Assembly (NCBI RefSeq): GCF_900110135.1
Contig: NZ_FOCO01000012.1
Span: 1-64,000 of the forward strand
Reading direction: 5' to 3'
From: Pseudorhodobacter antarcticus
Lineage (GTDB): Bacteria; Pseudomonadota; Alphaproteobacteria; Rhodobacterales; Rhodobacteraceae
Length of the DNA: 64,000 bases
Below are positions 1-9,025 of this stretch, piece by piece. The position numbers and the translations under genes were made by a program. The first letter of the stretch is position 1, and each line of letters opens with the position of its first letter. A model generated the notes under the pieces. The model searched no databases and was not told the origin of the DNA. It saw only the letters and a list, made by a program, of their open reading frames with translations.

Positions 1-1
1 G

Positions 2-445
2 CCGGGGCGCGTGATCTATGACTGGCGCCACTATCTGGCGGTGGTTCAGCGCAAGCCCGGGGCGCTGCGCAATGGTGCCCCCTTCGTGGAAATGCCCGAA
101 CCTTTCCGCGTATTACAGGCAAAGATGCTGCGCCAACCCGGCGGGGACCGCGAAATGGTCGATATCTTGTCACTTGTCTTGCACCATGATGAGCAGGCGG
201 TGCTGTGTGCCGTGGAAATGGCGCTCGAAGCAGGTGTGCCGACCAAAACCCATGTGCTGAACCTGCTCCACAGGCTGCTGGATGGCAAGCTGACCGACCA
301 GCCGGATGTGAACCCTCCAGCATCACGCCGAAACTCGTCTGTGTATTTCTTTGCCATTCCATATCTCCTTCATAGCAAATATTGCTCGAAAGAGACCGGA
401 ACTAAAACAGGGCAAGACCAGTTATTCAAACTCCTTCCCGCCTAG
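2..445 (+). pseudogene. IS21-family transposase (IstA) C-terminal remnant
   Basis: The frame is already open at the left edge and ends at 445. The stretch YDWRHYLAVVQRKPGALRNG followed by RQPGGDREMVDILSLVLHHD and EMALEAGVPTKTHVLNLLHR is typical of the C-terminal region of IS21-type IstA transposases. After about residue 100 the sequence stops resembling that family (cysteine and lysine-rich tail), and no istB ATPase gene follows, so the element is probably truncated with readthrough into flanking DNA. The 5' part lies outside the window. Family call is from memory of IS21 proteins; the pseudogene status is inference. Confidence 0.7.
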
Positions 446-695
446 GGCACTGCAGAATCTTGATTTTTGCTAGCGTTGCACCGGAAGCGCTGATCTTTTC
501 ATCTACCATACATTCACAAAACAGACGCTTTTTGGGCCGTAAGCCTAAAAAAAACGCAATAATTGACCGAAAATCCTGCATTTAGGTGAATCTGCAGTGC
601 TTCTCTTCGATGCTGTTGCAATGTGCCCGACATGTCGCTTTAGTTAGGACCAATCAAAGCGCAGGTCAGCTGCCGAAAAGATCAGGGAGAATAGG

Positions 696-1796
696 TTGGT
701 CACTCAGCCCCAAAGCGACGGCTTCGTCGTGTTCGATCACGTCCAAAAAAGCTATGACGGTGAAACGCTAGTGGTCAAGGACTTGAACCTGTCCATCGGG
801 AAAGGTGAGTTTTTGACCATGTTGGGGCCATCGGGTTCGGGCAAAACCACTTGCCTGATGATGTTGGCCGGGTTTGAAACCGCGACGCATGGCGATATTT
901 TGCTGGATGGACGCCCCATCAATACGGTGCCTCCGCACAAGCGCGGCATCGGAATGGTGTTCCAAAACTATGCGTTGTTTCCGCATATGACGGTGGGTGA
1001 AAACTTGGCCTTTCCGCTAGAAGTGCGGGGCATGGGTAAGTCGGAGCGGGAAACCAAGGTTAAGCGCGCGCTTGACATGGTGAAGATGTATGACTTCATC
1101 AACCGCCGCCCTGCGCAGCTTTCGGGCGGACAGCAACAGCGCATCGCTTTGGCCCGCGCTTTGGTGTTCGACCCCAGTTTGGTCTTGATGGATGAACCAC
1201 TGGGTGCGTTGGACAAGCAGCTGCGCGAACATATGCAGTTTGAAATCAAGCATTTGCACGAAAGCCTTGGCATCACCGTGGTCTATGTGACCCATGACCA
1301 AAGCGAAGCATTGACGATGTCGGACCGCGTGGCGGTGTTCAACGACGGCCGTATTCAGCAACTCGCCCCGCCGAATGAATTGTATGAACGCCCCGACAAC
1401 GCCTTTGTTGCGCAATTTATTGGCGAAAATAATAAGCTGGAAGGCGTGATTGAGGAAATATCAGGCGACAAGGCCAAAGTGCGCCTTGCCACCGGCGAAT
1501 TGATTGCCGCGACCCCGGTGAATGTGACGCAAAAGGGGGAAAAGACACTGGTGTCCATCCGCCCGGAACGTATTGAATTCAAACCAGAAATGATGCCCGA
1601 AGGGGCGTATATGATCGACGCCGAGGTGCTGGAATTTATCTATATGGGCGACCTGTTTCGCACCCGGTTGCGGGTGGCGGGGCATGATGATTTCGTCATT
1701 AAATCACGCAACACCCAAGGGCAAACCATGCTGCGCCCGGGGGAAAAGATCAAAATTGGCTGGGCCCCCGCAGATGCGCGCGCGTTGCAGCCTTAA
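696..1796 (+). CDS. ABC importer ATP-binding protein, PotA type
   Basis: ATPase of a polyamine/opine-type ABC importer, expected at the cytoplasmic face of the two permeases encoded just downstream. 366 aa, the usual PotA length. Walker A GPSGSGKTT lies near residues 44-52, signature LSGGQQQR near 142, Walker B LVLMDEP near 165, the switch histidine in THDQSEA near 199, and a C-terminal TOBE-like region with the typical VSIRPERIEF. The start is a TTG preceded by GGGAGA about 6 nt upstream; no better ATG is in frame before the Walker A. It opens a five-gene cluster (ATPase, two binding proteins, two permeases). The substrate cannot be told from sequence. Confidence 0.93.
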   Translation: MVTQPQSDGFVVFDHVQKSYDGETLVVKDLNLSIGKGEFLTMLGPSGSGKTTCLMMLAGFETATHGDILLDGRPINTVPPHKRGIGMVFQNYALFPHMTVGENLAFPLEVRGMGKSERETKVKRALDMVKMYDFINRRPAQLSGGQQQRIALARALVFDPSLVLMDEPLGALDKQLREHMQFEIKHLHESLGITVVYVTHDQSEALTMSDRVAVFNDGRIQQLAPPNELYERPDNAFVAQFIGENNKLEGVIEEISGDKAKVRLATGELIAATPVNVTQKGEKTLVSIRPERIEFKPEMMPEGAYMIDAEVLEFIYMGDLFRTRLRVAGHDDFVIKSRNTQGQTMLRPGEKIKIGWAPADARALQP

Positions 1797-1864
1797 TCCC
1801 ACTTGAACAGTCATCTGGATAGGGGAAAGATCACCTTATCTGCTAACCTAAAGGGAGACGTCCA

Positions 1865-2941
1865 ATGAAAAAGCTGCTGATTCTTTCCACTGCACTGGGG
1901 GCGCTCTCGCTGCCCGCTGTGGCCCAAGAGGTGAACGTGATGGGCTGGGGTGGGGCCTATTCCATCAGTCAGGTGGAGGCGTATCACAAGCCGTTCACCG
2001 CCAAAACGGGCGTTAAGGTGGTGTCGATCGACGCGGATAACCCAGCGACCCCGATCAAAGCGCAGGTCGATGCGGGCAATGTCACGTTTGACGTCGCATC
2101 GGTGGAATTTGCCGACGCGGTGCGGTTTTGTGATGAAGGTTTGCTGGAAATAATCGACCCCGCAATCTTGACCCCGGCCCCCGACGGCACCGCCGCGATG
2201 GATGATTTCCTGCCCGGCACTGTGACCGAATGTTTTGTGGCGACCGATGTGTTCGCAACGGTCATCGCCTTTGATGCGACGAAATATGCGGGCATGGAAT
2301 CGCCGTCCACAATGGCCGACTTTTTCGACCTGACAAAATTCCCCGGCAAGCGTGGCGCGCGCAAGAACGCCAAGGTTCTGTTGGAAATGGCGCTGGTTGG
2401 TGATGGTGTGCCCACGTCCGAAGTGTACGCAACTTTACGCACCGAAGAGGGCGTTGAGCGGGCGTTTGCCAAACTGGATGCAATCAAATCGGAGATCATT
2501 TGGTGGGAAGCGGGCGCACAACCGCCGCAGCTGTTGGCAGATGGTGAAGTGGCGATGACGGTCGCCTATAACGGCCGGATTTTCAACGCCAACGTGACCG
2601 AGGGCAAAGAGTTTGAGATAATCTGGGATGGTCAGGTCTATGACGTCGAAGGTTGGGTGGTACCAAAAGGCGCGCCGAACCTGCAAAACGCGATGGATTT
2701 CATCAGCTTCTCTACCGGGACCGAACCGTTGGCTAAGGCCGCCGAATGGATCAGCTATGGTCCGCCGCGCGCATCGTCGGCACCATTGGTGGGCATGTAT
2801 CAAGACGGGAAAACCGAAATGGGCCCCAATTTGCCCACCAGCCCGGCCAACCTGACCAACGCCTTGTTTTCCGATCTGGAATTCTGGGCGGACCGTGACA
2901 CTGATTTGAACGAGCGTTTTAACGCTTGGCTCTTGAAGTAA
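1865..2941 (+). CDS. ABC importer periplasmic binding protein, PotD type (copy 1)
   Basis: Periplasmic substrate-binding protein of the importer. 358 aa with a signal peptide (MKKLLILSTALGALSLPAVA, cleavage expected before QE) and a PotD/PotF-like fold (extracellular solute-binding protein family 1/8). RBS AAGGGAGA precedes the ATG. It is closely similar over its whole length to the next gene; both contain WWEAGAQPPQLLADGEV and nearly the same C-terminus (NERFNAWLL). Both carry the same overall length, so this is a tandem duplication rather than a fragment. Ligand unknown; spermidine/putrescine or an amino-acid-like ligand are both possible for this family. Confidence 0.9.
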   Translation: MKKLLILSTALGALSLPAVAQEVNVMGWGGAYSISQVEAYHKPFTAKTGVKVVSIDADNPATPIKAQVDAGNVTFDVASVEFADAVRFCDEGLLEIIDPAILTPAPDGTAAMDDFLPGTVTECFVATDVFATVIAFDATKYAGMESPSTMADFFDLTKFPGKRGARKNAKVLLEMALVGDGVPTSEVYATLRTEEGVERAFAKLDAIKSEIIWWEAGAQPPQLLADGEVAMTVAYNGRIFNANVTEGKEFEIIWDGQVYDVEGWVVPKGAPNLQNAMDFISFSTGTEPLAKAAEWISYGPPRASSAPLVGMYQDGKTEMGPNLPTSPANLTNALFSDLEFWADRDTDLNERFNAWLLK

Positions 2942-2950
2942 TCTTTTGGG

Positions 2951-3041
2951 CTGGGGGCGGTTTGCGCCCAGACCAAATGGTGCGACGCCGGTGTGGGCAT
3001 GACGTGCCCACACCACAATTCAAGGCGGCAAAAATGCCGCC
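2951..3041 (+). promoter_or_regulatory. Three tandem stem-loops between the two binding-protein genes
   Basis: The 126-nt gap contains three hairpins in a row: a CTGGG/CCCAG-based stem at 2951-2971, a perfect 10-bp stem GGTGTGGGCA/TGCCCACACC with a 5-nt loop at 2990-3014, and a perfect 7-bp stem GGCGGCA/TGCCGCC with an AAAA loop at 3024-3041. None has a strong U tract. Such structures commonly protect upstream mRNA from 3' exonucleases, which would favour high levels of binding protein 1. The function is inference. Confidence 0.55.
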
Positions 3042-3067
3042 ATTATAAAAGGACGAACAGGGAAATT

Positions 3068-4141
3068 ATGAAAAATCTTCTCATTCTCTCCACCGCGCTT
3101 ACGAGCTTTGCTTATGCTGCCACTGCCGAAGAGGTGGTGTTGTTGTCATGGGGCGGCTCCTATGGCAAAAGCCAAACCGAGGCGTATCTGAAGCCATTTA
3201 CCGCTGAAACCGGTATTAAAACCACGATGGTTGACGCCGACAATCCTGCCACCCCTATCAAAGCGATGGTCGAGGCGAACAACGTAACCGTTGACGTGGT
3301 CGATCTGGAATTTGCCGATGCCGTGCGCCTGTGCGACGAAGGGTTGCTGGAGCCGCTGGATAAGTCGATCTTGGCTGATGGTGCCGATGGCACGCCTGCG
3401 ATGGACGACTTCTTGCCCGGCGCTGTGACCGATTGTTCGGTGGCAACGATCGTGTTTTCGCAGATGTATGCCTACGACAACACCAAGTTTCCAGAAAATG
3501 GCCCAACCACAATGGCCGATTTTTTCAATCTTGAGGCATTTCCCGGCAAGCGCGCAATGCGCAAGGGGGCCAAGGCCAACCTTGAAATGGCTTTGATGGC
3601 GGATGGCGTGCCAGCGGGCGAAGTGTACACCGTTTTGGCAACCCCCGAAGGCGTGGACCGTGCGTTTGCCATGCTGGACAAGGTGAAAAACGATATGGTC
3701 TGGTGGGAAGCAGGCGCGCAACCGCCGCAGCTGCTTGCCGATGGTGAAGTTGTGATGTCCACCGCGTATAATGGTCGGATTTTTGCGGCTGCGGTGTCTG
3801 AAGGCAAGCCGTTCACCTCTGTCTGGGATGGGCAGGTCTATGAATATGACGTGCTGGCGATCCCAAAAGGGGCGAAAAACATGGAAGCCGCGCAAAAGTT
3901 CATAACCTTTGCAACCGGCACCCAGCGTTTGGCCGATCAGGCGAAATACATCAGCTATGGTCCGGCGCGCAAATCGTCCGGCCCATTGGTGGGTCTGTTT
4001 GAAGATGGCAAGACCGAGATGGGCCCCTTTATGCCCACCGCCGAAGCCAACCTGACCAACGCGCTGGCATCCGATTTTGAATTCTGGGCCGACCGCGACA
4101 CCCAGTTGAATGAACGTTTCAACGCTTGGCTGCTGAACTGA
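3068..4141 (+). CDS. ABC importer periplasmic binding protein, PotD type (copy 2)
   Basis: Second periplasmic binding protein of the same importer, 357 aa. The open frame begins at 2993, but the natural start is the ATG at 3068: it is preceded by AGGACGAACAGGGAAATT and begins a clean signal peptide (MKNLLILSTALTSFAYAATA, cleavage before EE). It parallels copy 1 along its whole length. Differences are spread through the chain, so the copies have diverged since duplication and may bind different ligands or simply raise dosage. The hairpins before it and the terminator-like stem after it suggest expression separate from the permeases. Confidence 0.9.
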   Translation: MKNLLILSTALTSFAYAATAEEVVLLSWGGSYGKSQTEAYLKPFTAETGIKTTMVDADNPATPIKAMVEANNVTVDVVDLEFADAVRLCDEGLLEPLDKSILADGADGTPAMDDFLPGAVTDCSVATIVFSQMYAYDNTKFPENGPTTMADFFNLEAFPGKRAMRKGAKANLEMALMADGVPAGEVYTVLATPEGVDRAFAMLDKVKNDMVWWEAGAQPPQLLADGEVVMSTAYNGRIFAAAVSEGKPFTSVWDGQVYEYDVLAIPKGAKNMEAAQKFITFATGTQRLADQAKYISYGPARKSSGPLVGLFEDGKTEMGPFMPTAEANLTNALASDFEFWADRDTQLNERFNAWLLN

Positions 4142-4156
4142 TCAGCGCCTAAGATC

Positions 4157-4184
4157 GGGGGCGCGGCTTGGCGCCCCCTTTTGC
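4157..4184 (+). terminator. Terminator-like stem before the permease genes
   Basis: GGGGGCGC (4157-4164), 6-nt loop, GCGCCCCC (4171-4178) followed by TTTTGC. A perfect 8-bp GC stem with a short T run, sitting between binding protein 2 and permease 1. In ABC importer operons such partial terminators keep binding protein above permease; that role is inferred here. Confidence 0.7.
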
Positions 4185-4236
4185 TTTCAAAGCCCAACCA
4201 GAGGGCTGTTAAATTCAACCGACAGGGACCCTGCAC

Positions 4237-5493
4237 ATGTCCAACTCTGACACCGCCCCCGAAATTTTGCGCACCGTCGATGGTCAACCGCTGAAAGAGG
4301 CGCTGACCCGTGCATCACGCAGTGCCCGCATCCGTGCGTTTTTATTGGTTCTGCCGCTGTTGGTGTTTGTGTTGCTGACCTTTGTGGTGCCGATTGGGCA
4401 AATGCTGTCGCGGTCGGTGGTGGATGAAAAATTCTCAGAAAACATGCTGCAATTGGGCGCTTGGTTTGCGGAAAATGACAGCCTTATCCCGGATGAGGCG
4501 GCCTATGCGGCGCTGGTTGCCGATTTGAAAGTGGCGTCCGCGCAGCGGTCTGCCGGCAATGTCGGCACGCGGATCAATTATGAATTGCCGGGCACGCGGT
4601 CTATGTTCACTTCGGCTGCGCGCCGTGCGGACGAGATGGCGCCGCCGTTCAAAGAAGCGATGTTGGCCCAAGACCCAAAATGGGCGCGCCCCGACCTTTG
4701 GGCGGCGATGCGGTCTGCCTCGGCCGCCGCCACGTTGAACTTTTATCAAGCGGCGTTGGACCGCCAAATCGGCGCGGATGGCACATTTGAGGCTGCGCCG
4801 GAAAATGTGCAGATTTACGTCAAGCTGTTCATCCGCACCTTTGTGTTGTCGGTGGTGATTACGGGGCTGTGCTTGCTGCTGGGCTTTCCCATCGCCCATT
4901 TGTTGGCAACTTTGCCGCTGCGATACGCCAGTCTGTTGATGATTTTGGTGTTGCTGCCGTTTTGGACCTCACTTTTGGTGCGGACCACCAGTTGGATGGT
5001 GCTGTTGCAGGGCCAAGGGGTGATCAACGATCTGCTGGTCTGGGCCGGGATTGTGGGCGACGATGGGCGGCTGGAGATGATGTATAATCAAACCGGCACG
5101 ATCATTGCGATGACCCATATTTTGCTGCCGTTCATGATTTTGCCGTTGTATTCGGTGATGAAAACCATCCCCCCCAGCTATGCCCGCGCGGCGCGCAGTT
5201 TGGGGGCGACCAGCTGGACCACGTTCCGCCGGATTTATCTGCCGCAAACCGTTTCGGGGATCGGGGCAGGGGGGATTTTGTGTTTCATCCTTGCTGTGGG
5301 CTATTATATTACGCCTGCGTTGGTGGGCGGTGCGGATGGCACGCTGATTTCGAACCAGATCGCGTTCCATATGCAAAAATCGTTGAACTGGTCACTGGCG
5401 GCGGCCCTGGCAGCGATGCTGCTGGCCTCGGTTTTGGTTTTGTACTGGGCCTATGATCGCATGGTCGGCATTGATAATATGAAGTTGGGGTAA
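4237..5493 (+). CDS. ABC importer permease 1, PotB type, with long first periplasmic loop
   Basis: Inner-membrane permease of the PotB type, 418 aa, longer than the usual 280-310 aa. TM1 is near residues 34-57 (FLLVLPLLVFVLLTFVVPIG). It is followed by a hydrophilic stretch of roughly 140 residues before the next helices near 190, which accounts for the extra length. The EAA cytoplasmic motif ARAARSLGATSWTTFRRI contacts the ATPase. Start ATG at 4237 follows CAGGGACC. The gene is 6 nt upstream of the second permease. The enlarged first loop presumably lies in the periplasm against the binding proteins; its role is unknown. Confidence 0.9.
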   Translation: MSNSDTAPEILRTVDGQPLKEALTRASRSARIRAFLLVLPLLVFVLLTFVVPIGQMLSRSVVDEKFSENMLQLGAWFAENDSLIPDEAAYAALVADLKVASAQRSAGNVGTRINYELPGTRSMFTSAARRADEMAPPFKEAMLAQDPKWARPDLWAAMRSASAAATLNFYQAALDRQIGADGTFEAAPENVQIYVKLFIRTFVLSVVITGLCLLLGFPIAHLLATLPLRYASLLMILVLLPFWTSLLVRTTSWMVLLQGQGVINDLLVWAGIVGDDGRLEMMYNQTGTIIAMTHILLPFMILPLYSVMKTIPPSYARAARSLGATSWTTFRRIYLPQTVSGIGAGGILCFILAVGYYITPALVGGADGTLISNQIAFHMQKSLNWSLAAALAAMLLASVLVLYWAYDRMVGIDNMKLG

Positions 5494-5499
5494 TCAGAT

Positions 5500-6411
5500 A
5501 TGGCACTTCCCGTTTATGCGGACCCGTTGGAGCGAATTTGGTATTACACCTACCGGGTGATTTGCGCGCTGATTTTCATCTTTTTGATCGCGCCGATTTT
5601 GATCATCATGCCGCTGTCGTTCAACGTGGAGCCTTATTTCACCTTTACCTCCGAAATGCTGGCATTTGACCCCGCGGGCTATTCGATGCGCTGGTATGAT
5701 AACTTGCTGACATTCGGGACCGCGGCCCCTGATGCGGTGCGCGACAGCAGTTGGTGGGCGGATGTCTGGGCCAATGCGAAATGGGTGCAGGCGGCGAAAA
5801 ATTCGATCATCGTGGGGTTTTTCGCGACTATTGTGGCCACCGTTTTGGGGACGATTGCGGCCATGGGATTGTCACGCCCTGAAATGCCGTACCGGAAATT
5901 GATCATGGCGATTTTGATTTCTCCCATGATTGTGCCGATCATTATCACGGCCACGGGATTGTTCTTTTTCTATTCCAAGATTGGCCTGTCGGGCAGCTAT
6001 TTTGGGTTGGTGTTGGCCCATGCCACGCTGGGGATTCCGTTTGTGATTATCACGGTAACGGCCACGATGATGGGGTTTGATCGCAGCCTTATTCGGGCGG
6101 CGCAGAATTTGGGGGCGGGGCCTGTGACCACGTTTTTCAAGGTTCAATTGCCCTTGATCACGCCGGGTGTGGTGTCTGGCGCTTTGTTTGCTTTTGTCAC
6201 CTCATTCGATGAGGTGGTGGTGGTTTTGTTCATTGGCAGCCATGAACAGCAGACGATTCCGCGCCAGATGTGGAACGGTATTCGCGAGCAAATCAGCCCG
6301 TCGATTTTGGCGGTGGCGACGATTTTGGTGATATTTTCGGTCTGTTTGCTGGCGGTGGTGGAATTGCTGCGCCGCCGGTCGGAACGGATGCGGGGCGTGA
6401 CGCCTGGCTGA
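5500..6411 (+). CDS. ABC importer permease 2, PotC type
   Basis: Second membrane subunit of the importer, 303 aa, about six TM helices. Visible hydrophobic segments include VICALIFIFLIAPILIIMPL near residues 20-40 and LIMAILISPMIVPIIITATG in the middle. The EAA loop reads IRAAQNLGAGPVTTFFKV, followed by the normal C-terminal helix pair. It ends the importer cluster; the neighbouring gene runs in the opposite direction. Confidence 0.92.
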   Translation: MALPVYADPLERIWYYTYRVICALIFIFLIAPILIIMPLSFNVEPYFTFTSEMLAFDPAGYSMRWYDNLLTFGTAAPDAVRDSSWWADVWANAKWVQAAKNSIIVGFFATIVATVLGTIAAMGLSRPEMPYRKLIMAILISPMIVPIIITATGLFFFYSKIGLSGSYFGLVLAHATLGIPFVIITVTATMMGFDRSLIRAAQNLGAGPVTTFFKVQLPLITPGVVSGALFAFVTSFDEVVVVLFIGSHEQQTIPRQMWNGIREQISPSILAVATILVIFSVCLLAVVELLRRRSERMRGVTPG

Positions 6412-6412
6412 T

Positions 6413-6428
6413 GCATCGCGCGCGATGC
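6413..6428. terminator. 16-bp palindrome between convergent genes
   Basis: GCATCGCGCGCGATGC is a perfect palindrome two bases after the permease 2 stop. It lies in the roughly 90-bp space between convergent genes, where a bidirectional transcription stop would be expected. There is no T tract, so the call is weak. Confidence 0.3.
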
Positions 6429-6501
6429 GCAAGGTAAGAGCTTGAAAACGCTGAATATCGTGTTTGTTGTTAACCCAATCTTAACCTGCGCATCGCGATG
6501 T

Positions 6502-7440
6502 TCACGGCAGGATATGCAGCCAGCCCCATGCGGTAAACAGCGTGCCAGCGGTGGCGAGCAGCACGGTGGAGGCGGTGACGCGTTTGGCCACGCCGTACAT
6601 ATTGGCGAATAAAAACGCGTTTACACCGGGGGCCATTGCGGCAGTGACGACCGCAGAGCGGAGTTGATCGGTGGTGAGGCCGAAAGCGTAACGGCCAAGG
6701 CCGTAAGTGACCGCCGGATGCACCAACAGCACCAGCGCGCACAGCATGGCGATGGTGCCCATATCCCCTTCGGGACGGTAGCGCAGCAAAACGCCGCCAA
6801 GGCCAAAGAGGGCGGCGGGCAGGGCCGCGCGCACCATCATATCGACCGCCGCATCAACCACGCCGGGGGTGGTGACGCCGCTAAGGTTGACCATGAGCCC
6901 CGCGAGGATGCCGATCACCAAAGGCTGTTTCAGGATGGATTTGATCACACGCAAGGCCAGTGCGGATTTCGCGAGGCCTTGGCCGCTGGTACGCGCCATT
7001 TCCATTAAGGTGATGCCAAGCGCGTAGAAAAACGGCGAGTGAAGCGCGATGATTGCGTAATTGGCGGCCAGCGCATCCGCGCCGTAAGCGCGTTCGGTTA
7101 TTGGCAGGCCCAACAGCAAGGTGTTGGAAAAACTGGCGGTAAAGGCGATGGCGATAGCATCGGTGGCGGGGCGTTTGAACAGGTGGCGCGCGCCGAAATA
7201 GGCGAGGGCGCCAGAAATCACAGCGCCCGCGTAAAAGCTGGTCAGTAGGCCCGCATCAAAGCTTTGCGCCAGATCGAGGCGGCTGAGGGAGCGAAACAGC
7301 AAGCAGGGAATGGCGATATTTTGCGCAAACCGCATGACACCATCAACGGCGGCATCATCGAGAATTTTAGACCAAGCGGCGGCATATCCGGCCCCGAGGA
7401 TGAGGAAAACGGGCAGGATGACATCAAGCAGCGCGTTCAT
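6502..7440 (-). CDS. AEC-family (auxin efflux carrier-like) permease
   Basis: Membrane transporter of the AEC family, 312 aa, with about eight to ten TM segments. It opens with LLDVILPVFLILGAGYAAA and contains the broken-helix region LFGLGGVLLRYR typical of the C-terminal bundle. AEC members export or import organic acids and other anions; the substrate is not predictable. Its ATG overlaps the stop of the upstream metallo-hydrolase gene (ATGA at 7437-7440), so it is translated as the last gene of the minus-strand operon beginning with the SPOR protein near 12.8 kb. Confidence 0.88.
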   Translation of the reverse strand: MNALLDVILPVFLILGAGYAAAWSKILDDAAVDGVMRFAQNIAIPCLLFRSLSRLDLAQSFDAGLLTSFYAGAVISGALAYFGARHLFKRPATDAIAIAFTASFSNTLLLGLPITERAYGADALAANYAIIALHSPFFYALGITLMEMARTSGQGLAKSALALRVIKSILKQPLVIGILAGLMVNLSGVTTPGVVDAAVDMMVRAALPAALFGLGGVLLRYRPEGDMGTIAMLCALVLLVHPAVTYGLGRYAFGLTTDQLRSAVVTAAMAPGVNAFLFANMYGVAKRVTASTVLLATAGTLFTAWGWLHILP

Positions 7441-8240
7441 GTATCGGGGATTTCAAACACCATTCCGTCATAGGCGGGGGTGATGTGGGTGGGGGTTTCC
7501 GTGTCAAGAGTTTGATAATCAAGGTCAATGTGCATGTTGGTTAGAATGGCGCGAGTTGGTTTGGCGCGGGCAATCCAGTCCAACGTCAGCGCCAGATGGG
7601 CGTGAGTGGGATGGGGTTTGCGGCGCAGCGCGTCCACAATCCAGACATCGAGACCTTGCAACTGGTCCCACGCGGCGCCCGGAATGGCGACCGCATCGGG
7701 CAGGTAAGCCACGTTTGCGATGCGAAACCCCAGCGCATCCATGGAGCCGTGATCGGCGGTGAAGGGGTGCAGCGTGATGTCGCCGCCCGGACCCGGCACG
7801 GTCACGGGACCGTCCAGCAGGTTTAGGTCAAGGATGGGGGGGTAGGGGGAATTGGGTGCTTGGGTGAACACATAGGCGAAACGGTCCATGAGCGCGGTTT
7901 GCGTTGGAGCATCGGCCCAAACGGGCAAGCGGCCTTGCATGTTGAACACGATTTGGCGCAGATCGTCGATGCCATGCACATGATCGGCGTGGGCGTGGGT
8001 GTAGACGACGCCGTTGAGCGTGCCGACATTTGCCGAGAGGAGTTGGTCGCGCATATCGGGGGATGTGTCGATAAGGACGCGGGTGGTGCCCGCATCGGTG
8101 AGGCGTTCGACCAGTAGCGAACAACGGCGGCGACGGTTTTTGGGGTTTTGGGGGTCACAATCGCCCCAATGACCGCCCAAGCGGGGCACGCCGCCGGACG
8201 ATCCGCAGCCGAGAATGGTGAAGCGCAAGGTGGCGGTCAT
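7437..8240 (-). CDS. MBL-fold metallo-hydrolase, PhnP-like
   Basis: Cytoplasmic metallo-beta-lactamase-fold hydrolase, about 267 aa. Metal ligands sit in HAHADHVHGID, further histidines are in TADHGS and TNMHIDLDY, and the N-terminus FTILGCGSSGGVPRLGG is typical of PhnP / cyclic-phosphate or RNase Z-like hydrolases. The frame extends to 8252, but the ATG at 8240 overlaps the tatD stop as ATGA, which fits the coupling used across this operon. Neighbours on both sides overlap by 4 nt. In related bacteria this gene usually follows tatD; its exact substrate is not known to me. Confidence 0.88.
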   Translation of the reverse strand: MTATLRFTILGCGSSGGVPRLGGHWGDCDPQNPKNRRRRCSLLVERLTDAGTTRVLIDTSPDMRDQLLSANVGTLNGVVYTHAHADHVHGIDDLRQIVFNMQGRLPVWADAPTQTALMDRFAYVFTQAPNSPYPPILDLNLLDGPVTVPGPGGDITLHPFTADHGSMDALGFRIANVAYLPDAVAIPGAAWDQLQGLDVWIVDALRRKPHPTHAHLALTLDWIARAKPTRAILTNMHIDLDYQTLDTETPTHITPAYDGMVFEIPDT

Positions 8241-9022
8241 TTTGCTTTCCAAAACAGGCGGTGGAAATTGGCGGTGGTGGTTTTGGCGAAATCCTCAACG
8301 GTGACACCGAACGTTTGCGCGCCGATTTTGGCGGTGTGGGCGGTGTAGGCAGGTTCATTCCGGCGACCGCGAAACGGGGGCGGCGCGAGGTAGGGGCTGT
8401 CGGTTTCCACCAAGATACGGTCGATTGGCGCGGATTTGAAAATGTCGCGCAGATCGGAGGATTTTGGGAAGGCAGAGATGCCGGACATTGAGAGGTAAAA
8501 GTCGAGGTTGATTGCGGCGCGGGCAAGGGCGGCGCTGGAGGAAAAGCAGTGCATGACGCAGGTGTAGGGGCCGTTTTTGTATTCTGAGGTGAGGATTTCG
8601 GCCATGTCATCATCGGCGTCGCGGGCGTGGATGATAAGGGGGAGGTTGGTTTGGCGGGCGGCGGCGATGTGCAAGCGCAGGCTGGCTTGTTGCTGGGCGG
8701 CGCTTTCGGCAGTGTAGTGGTAATCGAGGCCCGTTTCACCGATTGCCACGAATTTGGGGTGGTTTGCCAGCGCGATAAGCTGATCGGTGGTGGCCATGGG
8801 TTCGGTTGCCACGCTCATGGGATGCGTGCCTGCGGCGTAGTAGACGGAGGGGTAGGTTTCGGCGATTTTGCGCACGGCGGGTTCATTGCGCAGTTTGGTG
8901 CAGATGGTGACCATGCGTTTGACGCCAGCAGCATGGGCGCGGGCGATAATGTCGGGCAGTTCGTTTTCGAAATCGGGGAAGTCGAGGTGGCAATGGCTGT
9001 CGACAAGTTCGGGGGTGGTCAT
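8237..9022 (-). CDS. TatD-family metal-dependent hydrolase (DNase)
   Basis: 261 aa, full length for the TatD family of TIM-barrel, metal-dependent deoxyribonucleases. Motifs: VDSHCHLDFPDF (first metal HxH), GETGLDYHY, PLIIHARDADDD, VMHCFSSS and ETDSPYLAPPPFRGRRNEP near the C-terminus. It acts in the cytoplasm in DNA quality control (3'-5' exonuclease in E. coli TatD and YcfH). It follows holB by 3 nt and overlaps the MBL gene, the common tmk-holB-tatD arrangement. Confidence 0.94.
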   Translation of the reverse strand: MTTPELVDSHCHLDFPDFENELPDIIARAHAAGVKRMVTICTKLRNEPAVRKIAETYPSVYYAAGTHPMSVATEPMATTDQLIALANHPKFVAIGETGLDYHYTAESAAQQQASLRLHIAAARQTNLPLIIHARDADDDMAEILTSEYKNGPYTCVMHCFSSSAALARAAINLDFYLSMSGISAFPKSSDLRDIFKSAPIDRILVETDSPYLAPPPFRGRRNEPAYTAHTAKIGAQTFGVTVEDFAKTTTANFHRLFWKAK

Positions 9023-9025
9023 GGA

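Noticed and set aside
563-591. Promoter for the ABC importer (TTGACC at 563)
   Set aside because: The matching -10 (GTGAAT at 17 nt) is poor and the spacing to the gene is long; not listed as a feature.
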